Shown here: positions 38,087 through 51,132 of the stretch, piece after piece
Position numbering within the stretch: position 1 is the first letter of the stretch
Layout: every line of letters begins with the position of its first letter
Origin: Rhizobacter koreensis
GTDB taxonomy: Bacteria; Pseudomonadota; Gammaproteobacteria; Burkholderiales; Burkholderiaceae_C
Assembly: GCF_013366375.1 (NCBI RefSeq)
Contig: NZ_JABWMJ010000003.1
Location: forward strand, 248,001-312,000
DNA length: 64,000 bases
Direction: 5' to 3'
The notes under the pieces: generated by a model
Seen by the model: the letters and a program-made list of their open reading frames with translations, nothing else
What the model was told of the DNA's origin: nothing
Databases searched by the model: none
Translations under genes and position numbers: made by a program

Positions 38087-39319
38087 ATGCCTGTTCATCT
38101 GCAAGCCCCTGTCGCCTCGGATCTATACCCTGTCGCCGGTGTCGAGCTCGGCACTGCCAAGGCGGCGATCCGCAAGCCGAACCGCCGTGATCTGTTGGTG
38201 ATTCGAGTGGCCGAGGGTGCGAGCGTTGCGGGGGTGTTCACGACGAACCGGTTTTCGGCTGCGCCGGTCCAATTGTGCCGCAGGCATCTGGCGGGGGAAT
38301 ACGGGGGGATCCGAGCGTTGCTCGTGAACACCGGCAACGCCAACGCGGGCACCGGCGCCGACGGGCTCGAGCGGGCGATGTCGACTTGCCGGGCGCTGGG
38401 TGGCCTGCTCGGCGTGGCCCCGGAGCAGGTGCTGCCGTTCTCGACCGGCGTGATCATGGAGACGCTGCCGAACGACCGCATCGAGGCGGGCTTGCCTGCC
38501 GCGATCGCCGACCTTGATCCGGCGCACTGGCTGGACGCCGCCGAGGCGATCATGACCACCGACACGGTGCCGAAGGCAGCGTCGCTGCAGGTGCGGCTCG
38601 GCGACCGGCTGGTCACCGTCACCGGCGTCAGCAAGGGCGCCGGGATGATCCGTCCGAACATGGCGACGATGCTCGGCTTCATCGCGACCGATGCCGCGAT
38701 CGAGCCGCGCCTCCTCGACCAGCTGGTGCGCGAAGCGGCGGACGAGTCGTTCAACCGCATCACGATCGACGGCGACACGTCGACCAACGATTCGCTGGTG
38801 CTGATCGCGACGCAGCAGGCCGGCAACCCGCCGGTCGCTGACCTCGCCTCGGCCGACGGGCAGGTGCTGCGGCAGGCGATCAACGACGTCGCGGTCCGCC
38901 TCGCGCAGGCGATCGTCCGCGACGGCGAGGGCGCAACCAAGTTCATCACGGTGCGCATCGAGGGTGGGCGCGACGAAGCCGAGTGCCGCCGCGCCGCCTA
39001 CGCAATCGCGCATTCGCCGCTCGTGAAGACGGCCTTCTATGCGAGCGACCCGAACCTCGGCCGCATCCTCGCGGCGGTCGGCTACGCAGGCATCGACGAC
39101 CTTGATGCGACGCTGATCGATCTCTTCCTCGACGACGTGCGGGTCGTGACCGGTGGCGGGCGCGACCCCGCTTATCGCGAAGAGGACGGGCAGCGGGTGA
39201 TGCGTCAGAGCGAGATCGTGGTCCGCGTCGAGCTGCACCGTGGCGGCGCGGCAACCAGCGTCTGGACCTGCGACCTCAGCCTCGACTACGTGAAGATCAA
39301 CGCGGACTACCGCAGCTGA
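38087..39319 (+). CDS. argJ: Bifunctional ornithine acetyltransferase / N-acetylglutamate synthase
   Basis: Recycles the acetyl group in arginine biosynthesis by transferring it from N-acetylornithine to glutamate. The 410-residue precursor is expected to cleave itself at the conserved [14 protein letters not shown] motif, before the nucleophilic Thr. Further family motifs are [22 protein letters not shown] and [14 protein letters not shown] near the C-terminus. The start MPVHLQAP was chosen because an upstream ATG falls in the predicted -10. A rho-independent terminator follows. From memory, secA-argJ adjacency is common in betaproteobacteria and is broken here. Confidence 0.95.
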   Translation: MPVHLQAPVASDLYPVAGVELGTAKAAIRKPNRRDLLVIRVAEGASVAGVFTTNRFSAAPVQLCRRHLAGEYGGIRALLVNTGNANAGTGADGLERAMSTCRALGGLLGVAPEQVLPFSTGVIMETLPNDRIEAGLPAAIADLDPAHWLDAAEAIMTTDTVPKAASLQVRLGDRLVTVTGVSKGAGMIRPNMATMLGFIATDAAIEPRLLDQLVREAADESFNRITIDGDTSTNDSLVLIATQQAGNPPVADLASADGQVLRQAINDVAVRLAQAIVRDGEGATKFITVRIEGGRDEAECRRAAYAIAHSPLVKTAFYASDPNLGRILAAVGYAGIDDLDATLIDLFLDDVRVVTGGGRDPAYREEDGQRVMRQSEIVVRVELHRGGAATSVWTCDLSLDYVKINADYRS

Positions 39320-39325
39320 TCGTGG

Positions 39326-39365
39326 CGGGCGGATGCGTGGCGCCCACGCTTCGCCCGACGTTTTT
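39326..39365 (+). terminator. Rho-independent terminator of argJ
   Basis: A hairpin with outer arms CGGGCG/CGCCCG and inner stem GCGTGG-CGC-CCACGC (39326-39357) is followed by ACGTTTTT. It starts 7 bases after the argJ stop and is the clearest intrinsic terminator in the window. Confidence 0.8.
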
Positions 39366-39462
39366 GTCCGCTTGCTTGCACTGCCCTGCCGGGAGCGTGG
39401 CACCGCCTGTTTCATCGCTGATCGGTGCCAGCGGGTGCGCTCAGCCTGCCGCGCGCTCGCCT

Positions 39463-40232
39463 TCAGACCAGTAGCTCCGCGCCCGGCGCGAACCGGTCGA
39501 CCGCATCGGTGATCACGCCGTCGACGCCGCCGCTGCAGACGCGGACCGCTTCGGCCGGGTCGTTCACGGTGTAGACGAGGGCGCGCATGCCGATGGCGTG
39601 CAGTTGCTCGACCAGGGCCGCGTCCATCAGCGCCGATGCGGTGACGACGGCGACGCAGCCGAGCGCGCGTGCCTCGTCGAGCCAGCCGGCGCGCAGGCTG
39701 TCGAGCAGCAGCGCGCGTGGCAGCTCCGGCGCGGCCCGCTTCGCGGCGGCGAGCGCCGCCGGGCGGAACGAGCTCAGCAGGGGCAGCAAGGCCGACGGCG
39801 CCGCGCGCCAAAGCCGATCGGCGACCTCTGCAACCACCCCGCCGGTCCGCTCGTCATCGTCCGGGACCGGCTTGATCTCGACGTTGAGCGCGTGGCCGTT
39901 GCGCAGGCAGAAGGCCGTGACCGCGTCGAAGCTGGCCAGCGGCTCGCCGGCGTAGGCGCGGCTGTGCCAGCTGCCGGCGTCGAGCCGCGAGAGCTCGCCC
40001 CAGGTCAGCGCCCCGGCATCGCCGCGGCCGGAGGTCGTGCGCTCGAGCGTGGCGTCGTGCAGCAGGAACGGCACGCCGTCGGCGGACAGCTTCACGTCGC
40101 ACTCGAATGCGCGATAGCCGTGACCGGCGCCGAGCCGGAACGCCGCGAGCGTGTTCTCCGGAGCGAGCTTGCCGGCGCCGCGATGCGCGATCCAGCGCGG
40201 GTAGGGCCAGGTCGCGCCGTCGAGGCCCGCCG

Positions 40233-40236
<4 letters not shown>
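39463..40236 (-). CDS. ugpQ: Glycerophosphodiester phosphodiesterase
   Basis: Hydrolyses glycerophosphodiesters to glycerol-3-phosphate plus an alcohol, in the cytosol. The 257-residue TIM-barrel has the GDPD signature: [18 protein letters not shown] (about 17-34) with the catalytic His, [17 protein letters not shown] with metal ligands, and NVEIKP. The ATG at 40236 overlaps the ugpC stop by 4 bases, so it is the last gene of the ugp operon. That supports processing of diesters imported by the transporter. Confidence 0.93.
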
Positions 40237-41309
<1,073 letters not shown>

Positions 41310-41340
41310 GGCTCCCCTTCGTGCATCGGCTCGTGCATGT

Positions 41341-42192
41341 TCATTTCTCGGTGTCGACCAGGCCCTTGATGAACCAGCGCTGCATCAGGATCACGACGAT
41401 CGCGGGCGGGAGCATGGCCAGCAGGGCGGTCGCCATCACGACGTTCCATTCGTTGGCGGCGTCGCCGCCGGCGATCATCCGCTTGATGCCGATCACGACC
41501 GGGTACATGTCCTCGCTCGTCGTCGCCAGCAGCGGCCAGAGGTACTGATTCCAGCCGTAGATGAACTGGATCACGAAGAGCGCCGCGATCGACGTCTTGG
41601 AGAGCGGAACCAGGATGTCCTTGAAGAAGCGCATCGGCCCCGCGCCGTCGATGCGGGCCGCCTCGACGAGCTCTTCCGGCACCGTGAGGAAGAACTGGCG
41701 GAAGAGGAAGGTCGCGGTCGCCGACGCGATCAGCGGAACCGTGAGGCCGGCGTAGCTGTTGAGCATCCCGAGGTCGGAAACGACCTTGTAGGTCGGCATG
41801 ATGCGCACTTCGACCGGCAGCATCAGCGTGATGAAGATGGCCCAGAAGAAGAAGCCCTTGAGCGGAAACCGGAAGTAGACGATCGCGAACGCCGAGAGCA
41901 GCGAGATCGCGATCTTCCCGATCGTGATGACGAGCGCGGTGACCAGGCTCACCCACATCATGCGGGCGACCGGCGCCGTCGAGCCGGCGCCCTCGCCGCC
42001 GCCGAGCAGCGCGGTCTTGTAGGTCTCGATCAGGTTGCCGCCCGGCAGCAGCGGCATCGGCGCCTGCACGATGTCCTGCGCGGTGTGCGTCGAGGCGACG
42101 AACGCGAGGTAGAGCGGGAACATCACGATGAAGATGCCGAGCAGCATCACCACGTGGCTCAGCACGCGCAGGAACGGACTGCGGTCAACCAT
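41341..42192 (-). CDS. ugpE: Glycerol-3-phosphate ABC transporter, permease UgpE
   Basis: Inner-membrane permease of 283 residues with six predicted spans. The cytoplasmic EAA loop [21 protein letters not shown] docks the ATPase. Substrate assignment rests on the complete ugpB-A-E-C-Q operon rather than on this subunit alone. Confidence 0.92.
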   Translation of the reverse strand: MVDRSPFLRVLSHVVMLLGIFIVMFPLYLAFVASTHTAQDIVQAPMPLLPGGNLIETYKTALLGGGEGAGSTAPVARMMWVSLVTALVITIGKIAISLLSAFAIVYFRFPLKGFFFWAIFITLMLPVEVRIMPTYKVVSDLGMLNSYAGLTVPLIASATATFLFRQFFLTVPEELVEAARIDGAGPMRFFKDILVPLSKTSIAALFVIQFIYGWNQYLWPLLATTSEDMYPVVIGIKRMIAGGDAANEWNVVMATALLAMLPPAIVVILMQRWFIKGLVDTEK

Positions 42193-42229
42193 GATGCGAT
42201 CGGCGGGCAGGCGTTTGGGGGTGGCCCAT

Positions 42230-43117
42230 CTAGTACTGGACCTTCTTCTCGACGTAGCGGAACTGCACCACGGTGAGGGCGATGACGATTGCCATCAGCA
42301 CCACCGACTGCGCCGCGGAGCCGCCGAGGTCGCCGTTCTTGAAGCCGTCGTTGTAGACCTTGTAGACCAGGATCATGGTGTCCTGGCCGGGGCCGCCCTG
42401 CGTGGTGGCATCGACGATCGAGAAGGTGTCGAAGAACGCGTAGACCACGTTGATGACGAGCAGGAAGAACGTGGTCGGCGAGAGCAGCGGGAACTGGATG
42501 CTCCAGAAGCGCCGCCAGGCGCCGGCACCGTCGATCGCGGCCGCCTCGATCAGCGACTTCGGGATCGACTGCAGGCCGGCGAGGAAGAACAGGAAGTTGT
42601 ACGAGATCTGCTTCCAGACCGCCGCGATCACGATCAGCGTGACAGCATGGTTCGAGTTCAGCAGGTAGTTCCAGTCGTACCCGAGGCTGCGCAGGCCATA
42701 GGCGACGACGCCGAGCGTCGGCGAGAACAGGAACAGCCACAGCACGCCGGCCACCGCGGGTGCGACGGCGTAGGGCACGATCAGGAAGGTCTTGTAGACG
42801 AGCTCGCCGCGCACGATGCGATCGGCGAACACGGCAAGCATCAGCGAGATGGCGATGCCGAGGGCGGCGACGAGGACCGAGAAGAACGCCGTGATCTTGA
42901 ACGACTGCAGGTAGGCCGGGTCGGCGAACAGGGCGCGGAAGTTCGCGAGGCCGACCCACTGGGTCGACATGCCGAACACGTCCTGCTCCTGGAACGACTG
43001 CAGCAACGCCTGGCCGGCGGGCCAGAAGAAGAACACCGCGATGACGATGACCTGCGGCGCCAGCAGCACCCATGGCAGCCAGGCCGACTTGAAGAGGACG
43101 CGTTTTTCGGCTGCCAC
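42230..43117 (-). CDS. ugpA: Glycerol-3-phosphate ABC transporter, permease UgpA
   Basis: Partner permease of 295 residues with six predicted spans, starting near [18 protein letters not shown]. Its EAA loop is [22 protein letters not shown]. It lies between ugpB (149-base gap) and ugpE (37-base gap), on the same strand. Confidence 0.92.
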   Translation of the reverse strand: MAAEKRVLFKSAWLPWVLLAPQVIVIAVFFFWPAGQALLQSFQEQDVFGMSTQWVGLANFRALFADPAYLQSFKITAFFSVLVAALGIAISLMLAVFADRIVRGELVYKTFLIVPYAVAPAVAGVLWLFLFSPTLGVVAYGLRSLGYDWNYLLNSNHAVTLIVIAAVWKQISYNFLFFLAGLQSIPKSLIEAAAIDGAGAWRRFWSIQFPLLSPTTFFLLVINVVYAFFDTFSIVDATTQGGPGQDTMILVYKVYNDGFKNGDLGGSAAQSVVLMAIVIALTVVQFRYVEKKVQY

Positions 43118-43266
43118 GGGCGCGAGTCTAGCGTTCCCCCCGCCGCGCCGGCAGGGGAGGTGTAGGAGGTTCGAAGCGGCCCGCGGCGGGTGCGCCGCCA
43201 GGCCTCAAGCGACGTCGGGGCGGGCTCGGGCGGGGTCAGCCGGGTCGCGCGAGCCCGCCCGGACCG

Positions 43267-44580
43267 TCAGCCCTTGTTGGCGCGCTCGAAGCGCTCGAGC
43301 TGGTCGTTGCCGCGCTGGATGGCGGCGCCGAGCGCTTCCTTGGCGGTCTTCTTGCCGGTCCAGATCTGCTCGGTCTCCTCGTCGATGATCGTGCGGATCT
43401 GGTTGAAGTTGCCGAGGCGAATGCCGCGCGACTTGTCGGTGGTCTTGCGGATCATCTGCGTCACGGCGACGTCGGTGCCGGGGTTCTGCTTGTAGAAGCC
43501 GGACTTGTCGGTCAGCTCGTAGGCGGCCATCGTGACCGGGAGGTAGCCGGTGCGCTTGTGGCTCGCGGACTGGACGTCGGGCTTCGACAGATAGTTGAAG
43601 AACGCGGCGACGCCCTTGTAGGTGTCGGCCGATTTGCCGTTCATCACCCACAGGCTCGCCCCGCCGATCACGGTGTTCTGCGGCGCGCCCGGCACGTCGG
43701 GGTAGTACGGCAGCGTGGAGATGCCGTAGGCGAACTTGGCTTCCTTGCTGACGCGCGAGTACAGGCCCGACGAGGCCGTCTGCATCGCGCACTCGCCCGA
43801 CGGGAACGCCACGTCGGCCTTGTTCTCGCGGCCCTTGTAGACGAACAGGCCCTGCTTGGCCATGTTGGCCAGGTTCTCGAAGTGACGGATGTGCAGCGCC
43901 GAGTCGAAGGCGAGGCGGGCGCTCGGGCCGCCGAAGCCGTTGTTTTGCGTCGCGAACAGCACGTTGTGCCAGGTCGAGAAGCTCTCGAGCTGGGTCCAGC
44001 TAATCCAGCTCGTGGTGAACGGGCACTTGTGGCCGCTCGCCTTCAGCTTGGCCGCTGCGAGCACGACCTCGGGCCAGGTCTTGGGCGCCTTCTCGGGGTC
44101 GAGGCCGGCCGCCTTGAAGGCGTCCTTGTTGTAATAGAAGATGGTCGTCGAGCTGTTGAGCGGGAAGCTCAGCATCTGGCCGTTCGGCGCGGTGTAGTAG
44201 CCCGCGACCGCCGGCACGTAAGCCTTGGCGTCGAACTTCGCGCCGCCGGTGGTCATGACCTCGCCGACCGGCTTGATGGCGCCCTTGGCGGCCATCATGG
44301 TCGCGGTGCCGACCTCGTACACCTGCAGGATGTCGGGCGCGTTGCCGGCGCGGAACGCCGCCATCGCCGCCGTGAAGGCTTCGCCATAGGTGCCCTTGTA
44401 GGTGGGCACGACGACGTACTGGTTCTGGCTGGCGTTGAATTCCTTGGCCAGGTCGTTGACCCATTCGCCGAGCGGGCCGCTCATGGCGTGCCACCACTGG
44501 ATCTGGGTTTGCGCCTGCGCCGAGGCGAGCGGCATCAGCACGCCGGCGGCAGACAAGAGAACGAGCGACTTGAACTTCAT
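43267..44580 (-). CDS. ugpB: Glycerol-3-phosphate ABC transporter, periplasmic binding protein
   Basis: Captures glycerol-3-phosphate and its diesters in the periplasm. The 437-residue precursor has a signal peptide (MKFKSLVLLSAAGVLMPLASAQA), then IQWWHAMSGPLGEWVNDLAKEFN. It also has the UgpB-type segments QVYEVGTATMMAAKGAI and SWISWTQLESFSTWHN. The ATG at 44580 directly begins the signal sequence; the in-frame extension is Arg/Ala-rich. It is the first gene of the ugp operon. No PhoB box was confidently seen upstream. Confidence 0.93.
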   Translation of the reverse strand: MKFKSLVLLSAAGVLMPLASAQAQTQIQWWHAMSGPLGEWVNDLAKEFNASQNQYVVVPTYKGTYGEAFTAAMAAFRAGNAPDILQVYEVGTATMMAAKGAIKPVGEVMTTGGAKFDAKAYVPAVAGYYTAPNGQMLSFPLNSSTTIFYYNKDAFKAAGLDPEKAPKTWPEVVLAAAKLKASGHKCPFTTSWISWTQLESFSTWHNVLFATQNNGFGGPSARLAFDSALHIRHFENLANMAKQGLFVYKGRENKADVAFPSGECAMQTASSGLYSRVSKEAKFAYGISTLPYYPDVPGAPQNTVIGGASLWVMNGKSADTYKGVAAFFNYLSKPDVQSASHKRTGYLPVTMAAYELTDKSGFYKQNPGTDVAVTQMIRKTTDKSRGIRLGNFNQIRTIIDEETEQIWTGKKTAKEALGAAIQRGNDQLERFERANKG

Positions 44581-44796
44581 TGAACCGGGCTCCAGGGGGG
44601 AAAGGCGCACGCGCGCAGCCGCGCATTTTCGGTGCGGATTGTGACAAGCGCGTTTATCCGGTGGAAGGCAGGACCCCGCCAGACGGGATAACCCCTTCGC
44701 AGCGGGCGTTCCGCCGGCGCCGCGCGGGCCCGCATGTTGCACTGCGGTACGATCCGCGGCCAAGTGCTCACACGGGCTCGAGGCAGCCCGAGCCCC

Positions 44797-47700
44797 ATGA
44801 ACGCACCCATCCAGCTGTCCCGGCTAGCCGCTGCGGCAGGTGCCGGCGACCCGGCTCCGCGCCTGCGCGAGATTCCCTACAACTACACGTCGTTCTCGGA
44901 TCGCGAGATCGTGATCCGGCTGCTGGGCGCGCGCGCCTGGGAGCTGCTGTCGATGCTGCGCAGCGAGCGCCAGACCGGCCGCTCGGCGCGCATGCTGTAC
45001 GAGGTGCTGGGCGACATCTGGGTGGTCCAGCGCAACCCCTACCTGCAGGACGACCTGCTCGACAACCCCAAGCGCCGAAAGCTGCTCGTCGATGCGCTGT
45101 GCCACCGGCTGGCCGAGATTGACAAGCGGCGCACGCCCGCGGCCGACGCCGACCGCGACCGCGCCGTCGAGGAACTGCTGCAGATGGCGCGCAAGGCGGT
45201 CAGCGCGTTCGGCGAGCAGTTCGACGAGGTCGCCGCGCTGCGCAAGCGCACCGTCAAGCTGCTCGGCCGCGTCACCGCCAAGGACAACATCCGCTTCGAC
45301 GGCTTCGCGCGCGTCACGCACGTGACCGACGCCACCGACTGGCGCGTCGAATACCCGTTCGTCGTGCTGCTGCCCGATACCGAGGCCGAGATGGCCGCCA
45401 TGGTCGCGGCCTGCATCGAGCTCGGCCTCACGATCATCCCGCGCGGCGGCGGCACCGGCTACACCGGTGGCGCGATCCCGCTGACGGCATTGTCGGCGGT
45501 CATCAACACCGAGAAGCTCGAGGCGATGACCGAGGTCGAGATGGTGCGCCTGCCCGGCGTCGCCGAGCCGGTCGCGACGGTCTGGACCGAGGCGGGCGTG
45601 GTCACCCAGCGCGTCGCCGATGCGGCCGACCGGGCGGGCTTCGTGTTCGCGGTCGACCCGACGTCGGCCGAGGCGTCGTGCATCGGCGGCAACATCGCGA
45701 TGAACGCGGGCGGCAAGAAGGCCGTGCTGTGGGGCACCGCGCTCGACAACCTGGCGTCATGGCGCATGGTCACGCCCGACGCGAAGTGGCTCGAGGTGGT
45801 CCGCCTCGACCACAACCTCGGCAAGATCCACGACGCGCCCGTCGCGAGCTTCGAGCTGCGCTATTTCGACGCCAGCGGCAGGCACCTCGAGCGCACCGAG
45901 CGCCTCGACATCCCGGGCGCGACCTTCCGCAAGGAAGGCCTCGGCAAGGACGTCACCGACAAGTTCCTCGCAGGCCTCCCGGGCATCCAGAAGGAAGGCT
46001 GCGACGGCCTCATCACGTCGGCGCGCTGGATCGTGCACCGCATGCCCGGGCACACGCGCACCGTGTGCCTCGAGTTCTTCGGCAACCCGAAGGACGCGGT
46101 GCCGTCGATCGTCGACATCAAGGACTTCATGTTCGCGGCCGCGAAGGCCGACCCGCCGGTGTTCCTGGCCGGTCTCGAGCACCTGGACGATCGGTACCTC
46201 AAGGCGGTCGGCTACGCCACCAAGAGCAAGCGCGGCGCCGCCGCGGCGCCCGAAGGCGCGCTGCCGCGCGAGCCGAGCGACCGCGAAGCAGGCGGACGCG
46301 GCGGCAAGCACGGCTCGCGCGACAGCCCGGCGCGCGTTTCGCAGGTGCTGCCGAAGATGGTGCTGATCGGCGACATCGTCGGCGACGACCCCGATGCGGT
46401 CGCGCGCGTCACCAGCGAGGTCGTGCGGCTGGCCAACGGGCGCGCCGGCGAAGGCTTCGTGGCCGTGAGCCCGGAGGCGCGCAAGAAGTTCTGGCTCGAT
46501 CGCAAGCGCACCGCGGCGATCAGCAAGCACACCAACGCGTTCAAGATCAACGAGGACGTCGTCATCCCGCTGCCGCGGATGGGCGAGTACACCGAGGGCA
46601 TCGAGCGCATCAACATCGAGCTCAGCCTCGCCAACAAGCTGGCGCTGGCCGACGCGCTGACCGCGTTCTTCGAGAAAGGCCGGCTGCCCCTTGGCAAGAG
46701 CGACGATGCCGACGCGGTCGCCTCGGCCGAGCTGCTGGAAGACCGGGTGCAGCAGGCGCTCGCGCTGCTGCGCGAGGTCGGCGAGCGCTGGCGCGGCTGG
46801 CTAGCGAACCTCGATCGCGTCCCCCAGGGCGAGCAGCGCACCACGTTCCAGCTGCTGCAGGACCACACCTGGCGCGCCTCGTGGAAGATCGAGATTCGCG
46901 CGCGCCTGCGCGAGATCTTCGCCGGCCAGGCGCTCAGCCCGATCGTCGACGAGTGCCAGCGCATCCACGGCGAGGTGCTGCGCGGCCGCGTCTGGGTGGC
47001 CCTGCACATGCATGCCGGCGACGGCAACGTGCACACCAACATCCCGGTCAACAGCGACAACTACGCCATGCTGCAGACCGCGCACGACGCGGTGGTGCGC
47101 ATCATGGCGCTGGCGCGCAGCCTCGACGGCGTGATCTCGGGCGAGCACGGCATCGGTCTGACCAAGCTCGAGTTCCTGGCGGCGCACGAGACTGCCGACT
47201 TCACCGCCTACAAGCTGCGCATCGACCCGGAAGGCCGCTTCAACAAGGGCAAGCTGCTGCGCGACGCCGCGTTCGACGGCACCGTGCTCAAGGCCGACCT
47301 GACGAACGCGTACACGCCGAGCTTCGGCCTCATGGGCCACGAGTCGCTGATCATGCAGCAGAGCGACATCGGCGAGATCGCGAACTCGATCAAGGACTGC
47401 CTGCGCTGCGGCAAGTGCAAGCCGGCGTGCGCGACCCACGTGCCGCGCGCCAACCTGCTGTACAGCCCGCGCAACAAGATCCTCGCGACCTCGCTGCTGG
47501 TCGAGGCGTTCCTCTACGAGGAGCAGACGCGGCGGGGCATCTCGATCAAGCACTGGGAGGAGTTCGAGGACGTCTCCGACCACTGCACGGTGTGCCACAA
47601 GTGCAAGTCGCCGTGCCCCGTCGACATCGACTTCGGCGACGTGTCGATGAACATGCGCAACCTGCTGCGCAAGATGGGGCAGAAGACGACGCGGCCCGCG

Positions 47701-48852
47701 AGCGCGGCGGCGATGATGTTCCTCAACGCGACCAGCCCGCAGACCATCAAGGTGATGCGCGCCGGCATGGTCGACATTGGCTTCAACGCGCAGCGTGCCG
47801 CGAACAACCTGCTGCGCGGCCTCGCCAACCGGCAGACCGCCGCGCCGCCGTCGACGACCGGGGATCCGCCGCTCAAGGAAGAGGTGATCCACTTCGTCAA
47901 CAAGAAGATGCCGGGCGGGCTGCCCAAGCGCACCGCGCGCGCGCTGCTCGACATCGAAGACAAGAACTACGTCCCGATCATCCGCGACCCAGGCTCCGCG
48001 GTCGACGCGGAGGCGGTGTTCTACTTCCCCGGCTGCGGTTCGGAGCGCCTGTTCTCGCAGGTGGGCCTGGCCACGCAGGCGATGCTCTGGCACGCCGGCG
48101 TGCAGACCGTGCTGCCGCCGGGCTACCTGTGCTGCGGCTATCCGCAGCGCGGCTCGGGCCAGTACGACAAGGCCGAGAAGATCATCACCGACAACCGGGT
48201 GCTGTTCCATCGCGTCGCCAACACGCTGAACTACCTCGACATCAAGACGGTGGTGGTGAGCTGCGGCACCTGCTACGACCAGCTCCAGGGCTACGAGTTC
48301 GACAAGATCTTCCCCGGCTCGCGCATCGTCGACATCCACGAGTTCCTGCTCGAGAAGGGCATCCGGCTCGATGCGCAGAGCGGCGCCGATGCGGGTTATC
48401 TGTTTCACGACCCCTGCCACAGCCCGATGAAGCTGCAGGACCCGATGAAGACGGTGAAGGCGCTGGTGGGCGACACCGTGAGGAAGAGCGACCGCTGCTG
48501 CGGCGAGAGCGGCACGTTCGGCATCAACCGTCCCGACATCGCGACGCAGGTGCGCTTCAGCAAGGAAGAGTCGCTGCGCCGCGACGAGGTCGCGCTGCGC
48601 GGCATGGTCGCCGCGAAGGCGGCGGCCGAAGGTCGCGTCGATCCGGTCGCGGACAAGGGCAACCTCAAGATCCTGACGTCGTGCCCGAGCTGCCTGCAGG
48701 GCTTGTCGCGCTACCAGGGCGACCTGCAGAACGGCCTTCTCGAGGCCGACTACATCGTGGTCGAGATGGCCAACCGCATCCTCGGCGACGACTGGATGAA
48801 GAGCTTCGTCGCGCGCGCCAACGACGGCGGTATCGAGCGCGTGCTGGTCTGA
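44797..48852 (+). CDS. FAD-linked oxidoreductase with iron-sulfur and cysteine-rich domains (DUF3683 type)
   Basis: A 1351-residue flavoprotein. Domains in order: a DUF3683-like N-terminus (about 25-170); FAD-binding type 4 ([32 protein letters not shown]); FAD oxidase C-terminal domain ([24 protein letters not shown]); two 4Fe-4S sites ([22 protein letters not shown]); and two Cys-rich CCG-type domains ([19 protein letters not shown]). It fuses what GlpC/LldE-type and D-lactate dehydrogenase-type subunits do separately, so it is probably a respiratory 2-hydroxy-acid dehydrogenase. A roughly 40-residue Ala/Arg/Gly insert interrupts the FAD part near 490-530. The family is common upstream of ubiE in betaproteobacteria. 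Confidence 0.85.
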   Translation: MNAPIQLSRLAAAAGAGDPAPRLREIPYNYTSFSDREIVIRLLGARAWELLSMLRSERQTGRSARMLYEVLGDIWVVQRNPYLQDDLLDNPKRRKLLVDALCHRLAEIDKRRTPAADADRDRAVEELLQMARKAVSAFGEQFDEVAALRKRTVKLLGRVTAKDNIRFDGFARVTHVTDATDWRVEYPFVVLLPDTEAEMAAMVAACIELGLTIIPRGGGTGYTGGAIPLTALSAVINTEKLEAMTEVEMVRLPGVAEPVATVWTEAGVVTQRVADAADRAGFVFAVDPTSAEASCIGGNIAMNAGGKKAVLWGTALDNLASWRMVTPDAKWLEVVRLDHNLGKIHDAPVASFELRYFDASGRHLERTERLDIPGATFRKEGLGKDVTDKFLAGLPGIQKEGCDGLITSARWIVHRMPGHTRTVCLEFFGNPKDAVPSIVDIKDFMFAAAKADPPVFLAGLEHLDDRYLKAVGYATKSKRGAAAAPEGALPREPSDREAGGRGGKHGSRDSPARVSQVLPKMVLIGDIVGDDPDAVARVTSEVVRLANGRAGEGFVAVSPEARKKFWLDRKRTAAISKHTNAFKINEDVVIPLPRMGEYTEGIERINIELSLANKLALADALTAFFEKGRLPLGKSDDADAVASAELLEDRVQQALALLREVGERWRGWLANLDRVPQGEQRTTFQLLQDHTWRASWKIEIRARLREIFAGQALSPIVDECQRIHGEVLRGRVWVALHMHAGDGNVHTNIPVNSDNYAMLQTAHDAVVRIMALARSLDGVISGEHGIGLTKLEFLAAHETADFTAYKLRIDPEGRFNKGKLLRDAAFDGTVLKADLTNAYTPSFGLMGHESLIMQQSDIGEIANSIKDCLRCGKCKPACATHVPRANLLYSPRNKILATSLLVEAFLYEEQTRRGISIKHWEEFEDVSDHCTVCHKCKSPCPVDIDFGDVSMNMRNLLRKMGQKTTRPASAAAMMFLNATSPQTIKVMRAGMVDIGFNAQRAANNLLRGLANRQTAAPPSTTGDPPLKEEVIHFVNKKMPGGLPKRTARALLDIEDKNYVPIIRDPGSAVDAEAVFYFPGCGSERLFSQVGLATQAMLWHAGVQTVLPPGYLCCGYPQRGSGQYDKAEKIITDNRVLFHRVANTLNYLDIKTVVVSCGTCYDQLQGYEFDKIFPGSRIVDIHEFLLEKGIRLDAQSGADAGYLFHDPCHSPMKLQDPMKTVKALVGDTVRKSDRCCGESGTFGINRPDIATQVRFSKEESLRRDEVALRGMVAAKAAAEGRVDPVADKGNLKILTSCPSCLQGLSRYQGDLQNGLLEADYIVVEMANRILGDDWMKSFVARANDGGIERVLV

Positions 48853-48977
48853 GGCTCGGCGTTGGCGCGGCCCGCGCGGCATGCCCGCACGTGGCCTCGC
48901 GAGCGCTATCCCACACAGGCGCTTGGGGGAGGGGCCTTGGCTACACTGCGCCTCCACTCAACAGCCCCTCCGTGGCC

Positions 48978-49400
48978 ATGCCGCCTGCACGAAGCCCTCA
49001 GCCGACAGCGATCACCGTGCACCAGCGGTCGCGGGTTCTCGAGGTGGGGTTCGATGACGGCGCCACCTACCGCATTCCGTTCGAGCTGATGCGCATCTAT
49101 TCGCCGTCGGCCGAGGTCCAGGGCCACGGCCCCGGCCAGGAGGTGCTGCAGACCGGCAAGCGCGACGTCGTCGTGACCGACCTGCAGCAGGTCGGCAACT
49201 ACGCGATCCAGCCGACCTTCAGCGACGGGCACAGCACCGGGCTCTTCACGTGGGAGTACCTGCACAGGCTCGGCCGCGAGCAGGACGAGCTCTGGCGGCG
49301 CTACGAGGAGCGCCTCGCCGAGGCCGGGGTCAGCCGCGACGCACCGATGAGCGCGGCCGCGCAGGGCCACGCCTGCGGCAGCCACGGGGTCGCGGCATGA
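48978..49400 (+). CDS. DUF971 domain protein
   Basis: A 140-residue protein of the DUF971 family, the small domain also found at the N-terminus of gamma-butyrobetaine hydroxylase. Recognisable segments are [20 protein letters not shown] and [22 protein letters not shown]. It ends in a His/Cys-containing tail (GHACGSHG). The family is often linked to iron-sulfur or ubiquinone genes, and here it lies 58 bases before ubiE. Its biochemical role is not settled. Confidence 0.85.
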   Translation: MPPARSPQPTAITVHQRSRVLEVGFDDGATYRIPFELMRIYSPSAEVQGHGPGQEVLQTGKRDVVVTDLQQVGNYAIQPTFSDGHSTGLFTWEYLHRLGREQDELWRRYEERLAEAGVSRDAPMSAAAQGHACGSHGVAA

Positions 49401-49458
49401 GCGTGCCGGGCTTCCCCCAGTCGCTCATGCCGAAACGCGCACCGCGAAAGCTGGGCCG

Positions 49459-50190
49459 ATGAGCGAGACCCACTTCGGTTTCCAGAAGGTCGACGAGACC
49501 CAGAAGGCGCGCCGCGTGCGCGGCGTGTTCGATTCGGTCGCACCCAAGTACGACCTGATGAACGACCTCATGTCGCTGGGGTTGCATCGCGCGTGGAAGG
49601 CTTACACCGTCGCGGTCGCCAATCTGCGCGCAGGCGATCGCGTGCTCGACGTCGCGGGCGGCACCGGCGACCTGGCGCGCTCGTTCGCCAAGCGGGTCGG
49701 ATCGAGCGGGATGGTGGTCCACACCGACATCAACGAGGCCATGCTGCGCCAGGGCCGCGACCGCCTCATCGATGCCGGCGTCGTGCTGCCGACGCTGATC
49801 TGCGACGCCGAGCGGCTGCCGTTCGCGAACGAGACCTTCGACCTCGTCAGCGTGGCATTCGGCCTGCGCAACATGACGCACAAGGACAGCGCGCTGGCCT
49901 CGATGAACCGCGTGCTCAAGCCGGGCGGGCGCCTCCTGGTGCTCGAGTTCTCGAAGGTTGCCAAGCCGCTCGAGAAGGCCTACGACTGGTACTCGTTCAA
50001 CGTGCTGCCGCGCATCGGGCAATGGGTCGCGCGCGATGGCGACAGCTACCGTTACCTCGCCGAGTCGATCCGCATGCACCCCGGTCAGGCCGAGCTGAAG
50101 TCGATGATGAAGTCGGCCGGATTCGGCCACGTCGACGTCCACAACCTCAGCGCCGGCGTGGTCGCGCTGCACGTGGGCATCAAGTGCTGA
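49459..50190 (+). CDS. ubiE: Ubiquinone/menaquinone C-methyltransferase
   Basis: SAM-dependent C-methylation step of ubiquinone synthesis, membrane-associated in the cytosol. The 243-residue protein has the N-terminal [23 protein letters not shown] segment, SAM motif [13 protein letters not shown] (about 62-73) and [24 protein letters not shown], all typical of UbiE. The stop overlaps the next gene's GTG. Confidence 0.95.
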   Translation: MSETHFGFQKVDETQKARRVRGVFDSVAPKYDLMNDLMSLGLHRAWKAYTVAVANLRAGDRVLDVAGGTGDLARSFAKRVGSSGMVVHTDINEAMLRQGRDRLIDAGVVLPTLICDAERLPFANETFDLVSVAFGLRNMTHKDSALASMNRVLKPGGRLLVLEFSKVAKPLEKAYDWYSFNVLPRIGQWVARDGDSYRYLAESIRMHPGQAELKSMMKSAGFGHVDVHNLSAGVVALHVGIKC

Positions 50191-51053
50191 AGCTGCGCAG
50201 CGCACTTGGTCGCGGCGTCGGTTCGGCAACGGCGTCGGCCGCCGCGGCGCGCGGCGCGGGCCGCACGCTCGCCGAGAGCCTGGCACGCCGCACGCGGCTG
50301 CCGCGCCGCGCGCGCGCGCGCGACGCCGCTGCGCCACGACCGTGGAAGCGCCGCACCCTTGTCGGCGTCGCCGCGCCGCTGCTCTTCATGGCCGGGCCCG
50401 CGGGTGCGGCGAGCCTTACCGGCATCAGCATCGCGACCACCGTCGGCTTCGCGCTCGCCCTCTGGGCGATGCTGGTCGACAGCGCCCTGCCGTCGATGGA
50501 GACCGACGTCATCGCGGCGACGCTCGGCGGCGTCATGGTCGCCGGGCTGGGCTGGCGCCATGCGGCGCGCGGCCGACGCAGCCGCCTGCTCGCGCTCGGC
50601 GGCGCATCCGAAACGATCGCCGAGCGCGTGCCGCGCGCTCCGGTCGCCGCTCCCGATCTCGCGCCCCGCACGTCCGAATGCCCTGCCGGCGTCGATCGCG
50701 CGGAGGTCCTCGCCGCGGCGCGCGCCCGTTTCATCGGCCTGCAGGCCGCGTGGGATCGCCGCGACGTCGCTGCCCTGCGCGAGCTGACGACCCCGCCGAT
50801 GCTCGAGGAGCTGCTCGGGCTGCTCGACGCACGCGGCGAGGCGCCGAACCGCACCGAGGTGCTCAAGCTCGATGTCGAGCTGCTCGGCATCGAGGAAGTC
50901 GGCACCGCCTACCTCGCCGGCGTCGAGTTCTCCGGCCTCATCCGCGAATGCGCGCACGAAGGCGCGGTGCCGTTCCGCGAGCTCTGGCTGCTCGCCGCGC
51001 TCAAGGACGACGCCGGCGTCTGGCGCCTCGCGCGTCAGCAGGCGCTCCTGTAA
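50184..51053 (+). CDS. Tim44-like domain membrane protein
   Basis: A 289-residue protein. A basic N-terminus is followed by two hydrophobic segments (about 60-80 and 84-104, the latter after [10 protein letters not shown]) and a C-terminal Tim44-like domain (about 180-289) with [25 protein letters not shown]. Such proteins follow ubiE in many betaproteobacteria; the function is unknown. The GTG at 50184 overlaps the ubiE stop. The Arg/Ala-rich N-terminal 50 residues are atypical, and a later start is possible. Confidence 0.75.
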   Translation: MLKLRSALGRGVGSATASAAAARGAGRTLAESLARRTRLPRRARARDAAAPRPWKRRTLVGVAAPLLFMAGPAGAASLTGISIATTVGFALALWAMLVDSALPSMETDVIAATLGGVMVAGLGWRHAARGRRSRLLALGGASETIAERVPRAPVAAPDLAPRTSECPAGVDRAEVLAAARARFIGLQAAWDRRDVAALRELTTPPMLEELLGLLDARGEAPNRTEVLKLDVELLGIEEVGTAYLAGVEFSGLIRECAHEGAVPFRELWLLAALKDDAGVWRLARQQALL

Positions 51054-51132
51054 GCGTTCGAGACCGACGCCTTCGCGGAGTTGCCCGGCGGACGCCGCCC
51101 AGCTTCGCGGCGGCCACGACGCAGGGCTCTTC

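Noticed and set aside
45678..49400. 1240-codon + strand frame over the DUF3683 oxidoreductase
   Set aside because: It is an Arg-rich frame shadow; only its last 140 codons (DUF971) are real.
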